This document shows, one piece after another, positions 12,360 through 25,206 of a DNA stretch of 64,000 bases. Within the stretch, counting starts at the first letter, position 1, and each line of letters opens with the position of its first letter. The notes under the pieces were generated by a model. The model had not been told where the DNA came from. It ran no database searches and saw only the letters and a program-made list of their open reading frames with translations. Made by a program: the position numbers and the translations under genes. The DNA is from Rotaria sordida (lineage: Eukaryota; Rotifera; Eurotatoria; Philodinida; Philodinidae), in NCBI GenBank assembly GCA_905250125.1, contig CAJNOL010000488.1, forward strand, positions 62,001 to 126,000. The letters are read 5' to 3'.

Positions 12360-13715
12360 CTCTTCTCTAAAATCCGATACATGAAAAATATTCAGACAAA
12401 TCAAATACTCAGGTACTGATCAAAAAAGAAAACCCTAACGTGTTTCTTCGTTCTAGACTGAATCCACTAACCGGTAGCAGGTTGGACGTATTGCTATGAA
12501 ACAGGTCAACGCATCAACACATTTCTCTTGTGTACATACATTTACCTTTATGATCGATCATTTTCATCAGTTTTTTAGAGCTATACAAATCTTTACGAAT
12601 GTGTTTTATCATATTGATTCTATTGATACGATAACTATGATAATTAATATACAAGCAAATGTGCTTTACAAACAATGCTACTTTACTTTACTAGCATTGT
12701 CAGAACAAATCCTCAGTGGACTATGACTAATTATGGTACTATTTATCTACCAACAAACCAATCTCCTCTTGCTTCTACTCGATCGTTACTTAAAGCGTTC
12801 AATTGGTTCCACACAATGCATTTCTTTTGAAAAATGTCCCATAGGACAGGATGAGATGAAAAATTTTCAGCATCACCCCATCCCATGGGACGATTTTTTT
12901 TCGCCTCATTTCATGTGGAGCTCTGGTGGGTGTGGACGCAGGGTATGTGGAATAGAGATATTGCCCTCATCCAGATTCCAAAGGAATTAAAGAATGTAAT
13001 AGAAGAAAAGGGACAAAGGGAATAAAATTTATAAAAGTCATAGTAGTTTGAAAAGTCGTAAAGTAAAACGAGATAAATTTTCATTTTTCATGAACTCCTC
13101 AATTATTTTATACGAATTATTTAATAAAAATTTATATCTGAAAATCTCAACTGACAATCATATATAAAGAAAGATTAAGATTATCATTTTTAAATTTATA
13201 TGTTTTGTTGTTTCTTAGAAATATATAGATTAACTTAAAAGTTTTAAAATACGTTGATTTTATCAAAAGTAATTTGTTTTTGTTTTTGCTTTATATTGTC
13301 ATTATCAGAGATACTTTGAAAATACAACGTTAATATTTATTAATCAATTTAATCTTTTTTTTTTTAATACTCATCGATTTCAGAAAATATTTCTTATTAA
13401 ATAGATTTGTCCTATTTTCTAGTAATATTTGATAGTAGTGAATCAATGATCAGTAAGAAGAATGAATTCAAGAGATTAAATTCACTCGTGTAAAAATGCT
13501 TACTCAGTTACGAAGTTACTCATATCAAACAGTGTATTGCGTATATAACTTAGTTATTTTAGTGAAAGATACATTCGTCTTTTAAAATAAGGGCAAATGC
13601 AAGAAGAATAACACATTCATTATCTTTTCAGAATTGGTTACGAGAAGTATGTAATTTTTATATCTTCCGACTTATATTTCAGTCTTCAGTTTTAATAGAA
13701 ATTTTTTATTAATTT
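12360..13715. other. intergenic with two unassigned open frames
   Basis: Two plus-strand frames follow one another, 12496-12726 (76 aa, hydrophobic, several Cys) and 12733-12990 (85 aa). They match no family I know and do not show the usual host codon bias. They may be remnants of a receptor-like gene or chance. The rest is AT-rich without visible structure. Confidence 0.25.
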
Positions 13716-14402
13716 TGTTTTCAATACAACGTCATAACAATTCGTTGTAGAGATTTGATAGATTTTTCTTATTAGAAAGAGCAAAGTTGTGTAAAACTTT
13801 TTCGTTCAAAATACTTCAAAAAAAGATTGAAAAGAGTTAAGAAAATGTTTTTGACTGGAAAAGTGCCTTGTCACTTCATACAAAATCGATAATGCAACGC
13901 CAGTTTTCTAGTAGTATCAGAATATTCGAGTTATAAAAACTACAGGTTCTATAGAAAACAATTTTATTAAAAACTTGATTTTTCCTTCTAAAACATCCAA
14001 TGAAGTTTAAGAGAAAAACTATATTCTGTTTTATCATCATGTACTTTTGTGGTGGAGTCGCTAAACTCTAATTGGACATAAAGTTTGAGATTTCATTAAC
14101 TTCGATTGCTGGAAAAAATCTTATTTTTCAAAATTACTTATTATTTGTGAACAATTTTCTCTAGCGAAGAGTGTCAGAAACATGTCAATTTAGACATTCA
14201 ATCGATAATTTGAATATTTTACTTTCACCTATTTACCATTTGTTTCTAAATTTCAGAAGCATGTTGAGAACTTTTCAGCTTTTGGGAAGTATTTTGTACA
14301 AAATGTTTGTACATAGTTTTGTAGTAGAAACTTTGCTCTTTCTAACAAGGAAACTATTAAGTTTCTACGATGAATTGTTGTCACATTATACCGAAAACAA
14401 AA
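13716..14402. mobile_element. fold-back element, about 690 bp
   Basis: The left arm, starting near 13716 with GTTTTCAATACAACGTCATA, is an imperfect reverse complement of the right arm ending near 14402 with TATACCGAAAAC. A shared inner block is TTAGAAAGAGCAAAGTT. The arms run about 300 bp each toward a centre near 14060. The open frame at 14171-14473 lies mostly inside the right arm and is not a gene. Confidence 0.6.
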
Positions 14403-15824
14403 TTAATATCGAACTTTTACAACATTCACCATTTCGCCGAAAAAAGTTCTCGAGAAATTTATCTATGCAATAGAGTATTACTTCTGAGTGATGCAATAAC
14501 ATAGCTTATTAGAAAGTCTAACATCGTCTGGCAATTTCAGTTGGAATAAACCTCATTTTCTTTTTTTTATAGACTATTCATAAGAATTTTTATTGTAAGT
14601 TTTATATCATAAAAATATAAACTAATTTGATTATATGGACTTTATACTTGCTGATAGTCAATTTAAAATATAACGTATTATTTCTAATTTATAATCAGTT
14701 ATTTCTGTAGGTATTTTGGATTTTTCTTTTTTTTTCGTATTATACATAATATCATGGATGAAATCGAAAGAAAGATTGTATTACAAATATGTACACTACA
14801 ATATGTTGGTATTTATGATTAATATATTCTAGACAAAAAAAATATATATATATAAAGATGAATTTCTTTTTAAACTTCCTCAAATATTTGATTTTCATTT
14901 AGTCTCAATGCAATTTTAGATCAAAGAAGTATTACTCATTTAAATTCGATAAAATCTTGTCAAATAATAATGATAACATGAAATTTAAGAAAAACAAAAT
15001 AAGAAATGATTTACAACCAAATTAAAGATAAAACATGAATGATAAGTTTTTTTTTTCATGACTATGATTTATATCAATTTCTTTTTCATCGATATAGGTT
15101 AACATGACGCTCTCAGATAAAATAGGTCTTCATCATAATATAAAATCAGTATATGTAATTGAGAAAACTTTAAAAAGAAAAATTTTCTTTTGTCAATATT
15201 TTTCTTCGACAAGAAAAAACTTCAAAAATAATTCATTCTTTCTTCTGAATCAATTTCATAATAACATGGATGATTTTTTTATTGTCATTCAATGTAAGAT
15301 TTCATACGTAGAAAAGAAAATACGTACGTATTATTTTACTGATTCAATTACTTACGATTTGATCAATAATTTAGTAAATGAGAAGAATATAGTTTTGTCA
15401 TATTGTTATGAAATGATGACGTTAGAAAAAAATGAAAATAAAAGGAATATCCACAGTTTGATTTTATTACGTTAGGTATAGTTTTTTTTTTCTTTTATTT
15501 TTTTACTACTAGATAAGAATCCGTAAAATATTTTTATGAGTCAAATTTCCCACTGACGTATTACACATCGTGTATTGACTATTTTTTTCGATCTTTACTA
15601 CTAACATCCATATATAAGCAAGAAATTTGATGATTTGTCTATTTTTTTCTTTTGTTGTGAATGTTTGCTGACGCGAATGTGAATAAGCTTTTGTGTTCTG
15701 TCATAAGAAACAAAAAGAAAAAAGGCGGAGGAGTTTACGTAATTATTATCAATATATACATATATATATATATATATATAAATTATAATATTTCCGGCTT
15801 TTTTAGATCACTATTTAATAATTT
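14403..15824. other. upstream region of the phosphatase gene
   Basis: No confident gene. A 123-aa plus-strand frame at 15104-15475 follows an AG dinucleotide but lacks host codon bias and any known motif, so it is not called. A TTTTTTAG at about 15800-15806 looks like a splice acceptor just before the phosphatase start, hinting at an upstream untranslated exon. Confidence 0.35.
15751..15782. repeat. TA microsatellite
   Basis: An alternating TA run of about 30 bases, interrupted once by C, in the presumed 5' untranslated region of the phosphatase gene. Confidence 0.75.
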
Positions 15825-17394
15825 ATGGCAGTTTGTGTTGCAAAACAAATATTATCTGAAATGTCAACCATCGAATCTCCTCGAAAGTTACTTCGTGCTG
15901 TAACTTATGATCCAATGATTTCGTCCATGAAAGATCGTAAACGACTTATAAGCGAACAAAATGAATACTGTTGTTATACTAAACAACTGAGTAATGATGA
16001 AAGCTATGCTAACAAAAGAAAAAAAAAAGGTAATTATGTCATAAAGAATCACACGGAGAGAATGAATGATGATATTCATATTATGTTGTCAACGTTATTC
16101 TACCGTGTTCTTTCATTCTTTACACATACATAGTTTGCATTGCATAATCTAACACATTCTTTTTCCACCAATAGAATTGCCTGTTAATGACTCAAACAAC
16201 AACAACAATCATCATGTGCTATCCGTTTCTTCCTTTTCTTCTTTCGAAAACAAAATATTCCATCCACAATCGCCTAGTCATCAATATCGCAAAAATATTA
16301 CTTACATAAATGACATATCATATCCACAATCGACTATCATACCTCGACTTTTAACAACAACAACAACAACAACCAAAAAAATGCTTGTTTGTGAACCAAA
16401 ACCTGTAATTGATAATAATAATGAAAATCAACAAGAAGACAAAACAAATTCGTCTAATTATATAACTTCTGCTCAATTATCTGCTTATATGACATCTGTA
16501 ATTAATATACAAAATGAAAAAATATTAATAATTGATTGTGGTCTACCATTGCGATATAATGAACGTCGTATAAAAGAATCATTTTTATTAAATATTAATG
16601 ATAAATTATCTCGAAAACGTTTAATGAGTCGTGGTTTAAAAAATTTTCTTAATGAAAATCAATTAAATCGTTTAAATCAATCTGAAATAATTATTCTTTA
16701 TGATGATTCAATACATCCATCATCAACATCATGTTCAAATTCAACAATAACAAAAGATATTTCATCATCTATTAAATGTATATTAAATGAATTAAAACAA
16801 TATGATTCAAATAAAACAATTTATATTCTTCAATCATCATTTGAAGAATTTTATCAACATTATCCAACATTTTGTTATATTAGTTCAACAAATTCTATTT
16901 CTAATAATGATAATACATCATCTATTTTAACAACAGATATTGATTCTTATACGATGTCTGAAGTATTACCCGGTCTTTATCTTGGTAATGCATATGATGC
17001 ACAAAATATAAATTTATTAAAAGAAAATAATATTAAATCAATAATTAATATATCAAAATCAATACCATGTTATTATGAAAATGAAACATTATTTGATTAT
17101 TTTCAATTACCTTGTAATGATTCTGGTCAAGAAAATATTCTTCAATATTTTGATAAAACATTTGAATATATAAAAGACAAATTATTTTTAAATGAAAATA
17201 TTCTTATTCATTGTCAAGGTGGAATAAGTCGTAGTCCATCATTTACTATTGGTTATTTAATGAAATATCATTCAAAAACATTTGATCAAGCATATTCATT
17301 TGTTAAAGAAAAAAGACAAATAATTAATCCAAATTTAGGTTTTCTTACTCAATTAACACGTTATGAACAAATGATAACATCAACTATGCAGTAA
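15825..17394 (+). CDS. dual-specificity (MAP kinase) phosphatase with rhodanese-like domain
   Basis: This is predicted to remove phosphate from Tyr and Thr of MAP kinases. Exon 1 is 15825-16029 and exon 2 is 16175-17394, joined through a GTAATT...AATAG intron that splits a Glu codon, giving 474 aa. After a low-complexity Asn/Ser/Thr-rich N-terminus comes a CDC25/rhodanese-like docking domain (about residues 165-305) with ILIIDCGLPLRYNERRI. A dual-specificity catalytic domain follows (about 337-474): EVLPGLYLGNA, a general-acid Asp in LPCNDSGQ, and the P-loop HCQGGISRS with the nucleophile at Cys415. This domain order is that of MKPs; DUSP10/MKP5 is the closest I recall. The start was chosen as the first Met in frame after a plausible acceptor. 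All catalytic residues are present. Confidence 0.9.
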
Positions 17395-19619
17395 AATGTT
17401 TTCTTTTTCTTTTGTTGTTAGATTTCTTTTTTTTTTGTCTTTTCAATTCATCCGATGTCTGTGTTTATGTATGTCAGATACGACGTTATATTTTTGCTAA
17501 TGGAATAGTAATGAAATTGATTTTTCACTATTCTAAGTCGTCAAATACATGCATTGGTGTCTAAACCTCGTGTGTACAAAAATATATATATATTGAATAG
17601 CAAATGAATCAAAAAAACAAAGATTGTAATTTTAACAAATCTTAAGTAAACATTTCATTAAATGCAAATTTCATTATTTTTATATTTGCTATTATTCAAT
17701 TTGTTTTTATTATTAATAATATTTATGAATGTATGTCAAGTGATACTTGAGTCATAAACGAATATTAAATGTACTTTAATATTGTATCTAACATCATGAC
17801 ACGACATTATGCTTTGGTTAAGTAGTTTTTTTTTTCACTATTATTTATTTAATAAACCAGGACTTACAAAAAAAATATTTACTCGGGTACAATAAATTCT
17901 TATGAATCATATTGAAAATAATTAACACAATTTTGATTATACAAACCAAGAATCAATATTTTTTTTACGAAAGATGGTTGAAATCAAAAGCATAAATAAC
18001 AAAATATCGAAAATTTTAAACATTTTTTGAAATATCGATTCTTATTTTAACAAACAAAATGAAAATGAAATAAGAAATAAATTCTTCAACAGCTATTCAT
18101 TTTGTTTTCTATTATGATCAATAATAATGAAACTATACTTTTAGTCAATTAGAATGTTTTTCTTTAACCATTAGTAATGGAAATAAAAATGAGTGTGATG
18201 ACATTCTCTTTCGTTACTATTGCAATGTGTATTTTATTATGATTAATATTGACAAACTGGAAGAGTAACGTTACCGCCACCCTAGGTATAGATGTTCATT
18301 GCATTACTCGATCATTCTAGTTATAACATAGAACACAAGCTTATATACGAGGAGGGAGAGAGGAGTGAGTCGGTATGTATTATCATTCATGAGGTCAGAG
18401 TGTCTAGCCGTATAGTGACCGAATGCTCTTACATCTTTGAACTGATAGAAGATGAAGATAGGTTGTATTCTTATTATGGGTATACTAATGAAAACTTTTT
18501 GTATTCAACATCTAACAAAAATTTTTAATTATATTACATTTTTCAAACTTGTTTTTTCCTCAAAAATATTCGATTTAGTTAGATAGATAAATAAAAATAA
18601 AAAGAAAGAAATCACATAAAATTGCATCAGACAATGAGTAATTCAAGTGATTTATTACTCAATGACTGTCCTCTTCAGTTTAAATTCTCTTTAGCTTTAT
18701 ATTTTTCTCTTTTTTCTTCTGCCAATGACACTAGAATTAAAAGTAATACCGGGAATAAACATGGGAATTTCGGTACATATGTATACGTCAATACTTATCT
18801 CGTCATGACAATACAATATCATCTTTCGAATAAAACTCTATTTGTAAAGTTTTCATAGATTATATTTCCAGTGGGCATTTTTGTTTGGATTTCTATATTA
18901 GTCATTATGCTACGTCATCTTATTGTTTCTATCATTTTCCTTTTAATTCTGCGTAGTAATAGATGACAATGGAAGAAATAATATGTGGGAGAGCCCACAA
19001 TATTATTTTATTCTTGTATTAATTTGTCAATGTAGAAAAGATATACATATAACTTTTGTTATGATTAAGATATCTTTCAATACTTCGAGAAGGATGATAT
19101 GTTGCTATAAATAACATTGATTCGAATGATTCATTATTTTGTAATATAATTATTGTTTTAGAAATTGTCAAGAATGAATGATGTCAATGTACTTTTTTTT
19201 TTTGACAGTACTGCGTTGTTTTAAAACTTCTATTGTGGGATGTAACATATGTTCCATTAAAAAAAAAAAGAATATTTATTTTATATTTCAAGATATAATA
19301 TCTTCTGAACGATAGCATTTATTAATTTGCAAACATTTTTACTATAAAGCTAAAACCAAGAAATATTATTAGATATAAAATTTGATTATTTCTGAAGCAA
19401 ACAAGTGATCAGTCAAAGACCGATTTTTTCTCAAATGACTGATTGCATATAAGAAAAAAAATTTTTTTTCATTAACTTCTTTCGTTTTCTTACGTAAATC
19501 AAATCTTAAGATGTTCATATTTTGACTATCTTTGATTAAAAGAGAAATTGTACGAATAATTTTATATCAAAAAACAACATTCTGCGACTTTAACTTTACA
19601 ATAAAGAAGAATGTCAATT
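17395..19619. other. intergenic, no gene seen
   Basis: 3' flank of the phosphatase followed by AT-rich sequence. An AATAAA near 17850 could serve as a polyadenylation signal. Open frames at 18292-18528 and 18622-18858 show no motif or host codon pattern. Confidence 0.4.
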
Positions 19620-20262
19620 TAAAAAGTGTTGTCATTCAGAAGATATTAAAATACAAACAATTCAAAATATCCGGAAATGTTCGCTTTTCTTTTTACGCAT
19701 AGTTAGATCGAGAGAATTGAGTTATCTGTAGAAAGTACTTCTCAAATTTTAAAAAAATAGATTCATCAAAAAAAATACAAAAAAAGAATCCTACAATCTT
19801 GAATCTTATACTTCATTACAAGAGAAAATATTAATTTTTCATTCAACCGTGAAATTAGAAATTATTTTTCATGCTTTATATCTGTGTAAATATTTTTTTT
19901 TTACATCATGACTCAAAATTGTCTAGGAGGAAATAATCTTAATACTACTTTTTCCTAGGTAATGTTGAGTCATGAAGTACGGTACATATTAATACAATTA
20001 CAAAGAATGAAAAATACTTTTTTGTTTTCACGTTTACATAAAAAATTGACATTTTTTTTTTTTGCTGTAATGAAATTCAAGTTTCGAGATTTTACGATTC
20101 TTTTTTATTTTTTGAAGAACCTACTTTTTAAAAGTGGAGAGGCACTTTCTGTAGATAATTCATTTCTCTCAATTCTATCATGCATACAAAGAAAAAAAAA
20201 TTATAAATTTCAGGACATTTTGAATTGCGCACTTTTTAAATCGAAGATATTTTGCGTATTAT
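19620..20262. mobile_element. fold-back element, about 640 bp
   Basis: The left arm (19620-19930) is an imperfect reverse complement of the right arm (19955-20262). Paired blocks include CAATTCAAAATATCCGGAAA with the right-hand TTTCAGGACATTTTGAATTG, and GAATTGAGTTATCTGTAGAA with its right-hand partner near 20140-20170. The centre is a tight hairpin, CATGACTCAA with TTGAGTCATG. The 115-aa frame at 19962-20309 lies in the right arm and is not a gene. Confidence 0.62.
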
Positions 20263-20389
20263 ATTTTCAAATGCGTAATAATTATTTAGTATGCATTACA
20301 AACAAATAGCTAATATGGAATAAAAAAAAAAAAATTTTATTGTCAAGATTATTTTATTCTAGTTCAAGACTAGAATTAATTAATCATAT

Positions 20390-21426
20390 CTAGCCAATTG
20401 GATAAATTTGATTATCATTACAAGGCCGTCGTTTCCATCGTCGCCAAAATTTTTTTAATAAAACATTTTTTGTTTGACGACGAAATCGCCATGAAGATGC
20501 CATAAATATATAGAAAGATCCCTAAACAAAAATACATTATTTAATATAACAAACAAACAAACAAAAAGGAGAAGTTATAATTCATAAAATCTTACTGCAT
20601 AATTTAAATTGAAAAATGAACTGATAATTCTTTCGACTAGATTATCAACTGTATGTCGAGAATGATTCGTTTTCTCAACATTTGGAAGATATATATACAT
20701 TCTTTGAATAGCATAAGGTAATGTTAAAAAAACAAATACAATAATACGAGCAAGTACCATTGCTGTTAATTGTTGATTAAGTCGTCGACGAACAAGTGGC
20801 ATTTGCAATTGAACTATTCGTCGAACATTACGATATGCTAAGATACTAAATAATGATGCAATAAATATAGGTAAAATTCCAGATAAAATTGGATAATAAA
20901 AATAAGATAAATATCGAGACATAATTGAATTGAAAATACGACAGAAAGAATCTTGAATTTCCAAAAAAATACAAAATGGAATGCTATGTAATAATGAAAT
21001 ACTCATCGCTGTAAATATAAGAATTTCAGTTAATTTAATTGTACTTAATTTTCTTAAATTAAATTGAGGACTTGTTGAAAGATATTGATCAAATGCAGAA
21101 CAACATATTGCAGAAAATGATATTAATGTACATATTGTAATCATCATACCACGAAATTTACACCAGAAAAGTATTAAATTTGCTGGATCAATTGTATATA
21201 TGGATATTAATAAATATATAAGAAAAAATATAATTAATTGACATATATTTGATATTGATTCGGTTATAAAATATAAAATACATTGATTTTTTTGAAAGAT
21301 TTTTAAATCAGTAAAAACTAGGATATTAAGAAAATTTCCAATAATTCCAATAAAAAATATAAAATAATTTGTATAGAGTGTATATTTTTCACCGATAAGA
21401 AGAATATTTGTAATCTTAGAAGTCAT
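20390..21426 (-). CDS. rhodopsin-class G-protein-coupled receptor (7TM)
   Basis: Exon 1 is 21426-20596 and exon 2 is 20521-20390, separated by a 74-bp GTAAGA...TTTAG intron in phase 0, giving 320 aa. Hydrophobic segments near residues 18-40, 50-77, 88-112, 130-152, 172-195, 222-240 and 270-290 fit seven transmembrane helices. The end of TM3 reads FDQYLSTS, in place of the usual DRY. TM7 reads NLNYAGSFYIFMASS across the splice, followed by a basic tail (WRFRRQ, WRRWKRRP). It should act at the plasma membrane as a peptide- or amine-type receptor; the ligand cannot be read from the sequence. The second exon supplies the end of TM7 and the tail. Confidence 0.85.
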
Positions 21427-22474
21427 TATGATTCTTTTAAAATATTTTTCTTACTGAATATTTTCTTCTTTATATTCTTTTTTTCTTGTAGAAAAAAAAA
21501 GAAAGTATTTTGACTTATGCTCTTCAGCATCGAGTAAAACCCATGTTTCTTTTCCACAAAGAGAAAACTTTTCTTTTCATTCTTAAATTAGTATTTTATT
21601 AAGCTTATATGCAAGACATAAACTATCATTTCTTTATATTTATAAAACAAACATGAAATAAAATTTTCGTTAGAACATTTAATCGTATAAAAATAAACAA
21701 TAACTTCTGTAATAAATATTTTTAGAACAATATGTAAATTTATTAACTTAATTAAATAATTTATCTTCATTATTTCGCTGTGAATGGTTCATTTTTGTAA
21801 TCAAGAAAAGTTGTAGAGAGGGAGCGCAGTCCTCTGACTATGTCTGTAGAAGAAGCAGATACCCTCTAGTGATGCTTGAGTTTGTTTAAATAATAGATCC
21901 ATACACCGAGTTCGTATATATTTAAATAAACTGCAAAAGCACTATTCAAAGCTATTATCTCTAACTGAAATACAAAATCTAGTTTTCTTTATATCTAGAA
22001 AAACATGATACAATGATTCGTTTTTTTGATAACATCGATTTCTTAAATCATTAATAGTCGTTTTATAAACATGTGTGTTTTGATATATTTTGCTAATGAG
22101 AAAACATTTTTTTTTAACGATTCTATTTTCTGTAAAATCCATTAAAAGAAGCTATGGGACATGTCAAACTTATTTTATTGATTAATTGTTGGATAATCCA
22201 AAGAAAAATGAATTAACAATCTATTTGCTTAAGATTACATATCACACAGTAAGTGTTGTTAAGTGCATTTGCAACTTTGAAGTGACATTCGAATCATCTT
22301 GAGTCTAAACATGACAGTTGTATTTATTAAGCGATGCAGATAGTGACCGTGTAATTAACATTCAAGAAAATCAAGTAATTAAAAAATAATCGTTGCATAA
22401 TGCCTTTCTATATGTAGAAAACAAGGATTAAATTTTTATAATTCAGTTGAAGGTGATAGCTTTTGAAGTCTGCT
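21427..22474. other. upstream of the receptor; no gene seen
   Basis: AT-rich. Short minus-strand frames at 21588-21770 and 21942-22142 have no motif. Nothing structured is seen before the palindrome at 22475. Confidence 0.4.
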
Positions 22475-23128
22475 CGTATAAATAAAAACTCACGAAGAAA
22501 CTTTCCGAGGTGCTAAAAAACTTTTGAGCCCAAATTTTATCCATAAATAGAGAATATATAGACTAGAAAAAGCCTAAGAAGATATGAGTGCAAGTTGAGA
22601 TTTGGCTCAGATATCGACTTTTTACTATAGTTTTCCTATGAGATCCCATTTTCCCCATAAAATCAAAGTTTCGAGTTTTGACGTGAAACTTTGCCCATAT
22701 CAAGACCTCAACTAGAATAGTCCATCTACAAAGTTTCAGAATATTTGGACTAAGCATTCTCGAGATATGAGTCTGTTAGCATAAACACAGTTTTTTACAA
22801 ATATTTTTGTATGCAAAGATATTTTGAAAACATTATATCTCGAGAATGCTTAGTCCAAATATTCTGAAACTTTGTAGATGGGCTACTCTAATTGAGGTCT
22901 TGATATGGGCAAAGTTTCACGCCAAAACTCGAAACTTTGATTTTATGGGGAAAATGGAATCCGATAGGAAAACTATAGTAAAAAGTCGATATCTCAGCCA
23001 AATCTCAACTTGCACCCATATCTTCTTAGGCTTTTTCTAGTCTATATATTCTCTATTTATGTATAAAATGTAGGCTCAAAAGTTTTTTGACACCTCGGGA
23101 GGTTCCCTCGTGAGATCATTCTATACGG
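22475..23128. mobile_element. long fold-back element, about 650 bp
   Basis: Left arm 22475-22768 and right arm 22833-23128 are close reverse complements. Shared blocks include GGCTTTTTCTAGTCTATATA and TCTCGAGATATGAGTC-type sequence around a loop of about 65 bases. The outer ends pair as CTCACGA with TCGTGAG. Because the arms are so similar, each contains a 64-aa frame on opposite strands with near-identical translations; these are products of the palindrome, not genes. The high arm identity suggests it is younger than most fold-backs here. Confidence 0.8.
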
Positions 23129-23808
23129 AATGGTCTCAGTATTTTGATTTTTTAAATGTATATAAAAGAGGAAAAAGATTTAAAAATACATTTCCTTACA
23201 CAGTTTTTTGAGCTCTATCCAACCATATATAAATCATCGAGAAAAAAATGTTAACTGAAATTTTGAGTTTTTTCGACCTTACACAGACATTACTATACAT
23301 ACTAGTCAAACTAGTTTATTTTTTTTACGATTTTTTTTGATATTAGAAGAATTAATAAACACAACATTTAACATTTGTATACTCTAAGTGGTAGAATAAC
23401 AATAATATCTTGTCTTAACATAGGTGTACATATAACAAAATGAAGCATAGAAAAAAAATGATTACAAAAGTCATCGTCATTGCATTACGTTAATCAAATC
23501 GATTTCTATTCAAAATAAGAAGCCTGTTCGAAGAATTTTTTTCTTCGTTGGATACTTCAAACGGTTGGCTACAAAACGTCTATAGAATGTTTCTTTGAAT
23601 ATAGTATATATTCGCAGAGAAATAAAGAACAATTAGGTGATCCTCAACTTTTTGTCGTTTTCTCGTCATCGCATTGCGCTCGTACAAGCTGATATATGAA
23701 TCACAAATAATTTGCTTTTCCTATCTTTCACGTGTCGTCGACTTTTATTATTTTTTCTTTTCTTTGTTTTATACTTCTAGTTAAACACAAAGCGCACAAT
23801 AAAAAAAA
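23129..23808. other. upstream region of NT5DC1
   Basis: No coding exon. A TACTTCTAG at 23772-23780 just before the NT5DC1 start looks like a splice acceptor, so a 5' untranslated exon may lie upstream. Confidence 0.4.
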
Positions 23809-25206
23809 ATGACCTCAACTTCAACTACGAAAACTTTTTCATTATCATCATGTGATTGGATAGGTTTTGATTTGGATCATACATTAATTCGTTATCGTTT
23901 ACTTGAACTTCATACATTAATTTATCAATCACTCTGTCAATATCTCGTTGATACACATCAATACAATTCTCATTTACTTGAAATTCCGTATGATAATTAT
24001 TTTGGTGTTAAAGCTTTAATTTATGATAGTCTGTATGGAAATTTAATCCAATTAGATTCAAATGGATTAGTTCATACAGCATTACATGGTGTTAATACAC
24101 GTTTATCATCTGAAAAAATTAAAGAAATTTATCCAAATGCATTCGAAGCTATTGAAGAAGATACTAGTAAACGTTTTTTATGTATTTTTACGTATTTTGA
24201 ACATAGTGTATCATATTTAATAGCAAATATTGTTGATTTAATTGATAAAGAAAATTTATATGAAAAATCTTCAAAAAATCAAATTAATTTAATGAAAAAA
24301 TATAATTTTTTTCTAATAGATCTTAATAACGGATTTAATTATTTATTTAATGATTTTCAACGTGGAAATTATTTTTCATCAATACGTGAAAATCCAAATA
24401 AATTTATATATAAACGTTTAGATGTTCGACAATGGTTAGAAAAATTAAAAAAATCAAATAAAAAATTATTTTTAGCAACAAATTCACGTTTTGATTATAC
24501 AAATTTATTAACAACTTATGCATTTGGTAATGATTGGCAAAATCTATTTGATTTTATTATTGTTGATTGTAAAAAACCTTCATTTTTTAATAATTTAAAT
24601 AAACAATCATTTTATCGAGTTATTAATGATAATAATATAATACCAGTTACTATTGATGAAATAATTAAAAATTTTAATCAAAATTATATTTATTCATTAG
24701 GTAATAGTGAAGATTTACATTTAATTATGAGTCAAATAAGTAATAAAGATCCTATAGTTATATATTTTGGTGATCATATTAAATCCGATATAAATGCATT
24801 AAAACGTCATACAAATTGGTTAGCTGGAATTATAATTGAAGAACTTGAATTTGATTTACCACCAACAATAATTCATACAACTAAACATCATTTATCAAAT
24901 CGATTATTAATAAATGATGAATCTTATATTAAAGGAAATCGATCAAAATTTTTTTCTAGTTTTTTTACTTCACCTTCTGATTCAATTATTTTCGATCATG
25001 ATAATATAAATCAAACTAAATTTGAACAAACTGAACCTGATACTATATTACCATCTTTATCATCTTATTGGTATACATATATAACAAAACATGCACATTT
25101 AAGTTTAAGTTGTTTAAGTGTATTAGCAAATCATTTAGATTTAGATCATCAATTTCAACATGATGAAAATACTAAACATTTTATTTTATTACAGAAAAGT
25201 GAATAA
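23809..25206 (+). CDS. NT5DC1: 5'-nucleotidase domain-containing protein 1 (HAD superfamily)
   Basis: A single exon of 465 aa. HAD motif I is DWIGFDLDHTL (Asp21/Asp23, nucleophile and acid/base). Motif II is LFLATNSRFDYTN (about residue 222) and motif IV is VIYFGDHIKSDI (about 326), the order expected of the IMP/GMP-specific 5'-nucleotidase-like family. Further NT5DC1-like blocks are NYFGVKALIYDSLYGN and RLDVRQWLEKLKKS. The family is predicted to be cytosolic Mg-dependent phosphohydrolases, but the substrate of NT5DC1 itself is not established. The gene is intact. Its 3' end was copied in the tandem duplication that follows, leaving a fragment near 32742. Confidence 0.9.
   Translation: MTSTSTTKTFSLSSCDWIGFDLDHTLIRYRLLELHTLIYQSLCQYLVDTHQYNSHLLEIPYDNYFGVKALIYDSLYGNLIQLDSNGLVHTALHGVNTRLSSEKIKEIYPNAFEAIEEDTSKRFLCIFTYFEHSVSYLIANIVDLIDKENLYEKSSKNQINLMKKYNFFLIDLNNGFNYLFNDFQRGNYFSSIRENPNKFIYKRLDVRQWLEKLKKSNKKLFLATNSRFDYTNLLTTYAFGNDWQNLFDFIIVDCKKPSFFNNLNKQSFYRVINDNNIIPVTIDEIIKNFNQNYIYSLGNSEDLHLIMSQISNKDPIVIYFGDHIKSDINALKRHTNWLAGIIIEELEFDLPPTIIHTTKHHLSNRLLINDESYIKGNRSKFFSSFFTSPSDSIIFDHDNINQTKFEQTEPDTILPSLSSYWYTYITKHAHLSLSCLSVLANHLDLDHQFQHDENTKHFILLQKSE

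Noticed and set aside
14171-14473. 100-aa plus-strand frame
   Set aside because: It lies in the right arm of the fold-back at 13716-14402.
15104-15475. 123-aa plus-strand frame upstream of the phosphatase
   Set aside because: AT-rich, no motif, codon use unlike the confident genes, and no clear splicing partner.
19962-20309. 115-aa plus-strand frame
   Set aside because: It lies in the right arm of the fold-back at 19620-20262.
22563-23040. Two 64-aa frames on opposite strands with almost identical translations
   Set aside because: They are the two arms of one palindrome (22475-23128); identity follows from the inverted repeat, not from paired genes.
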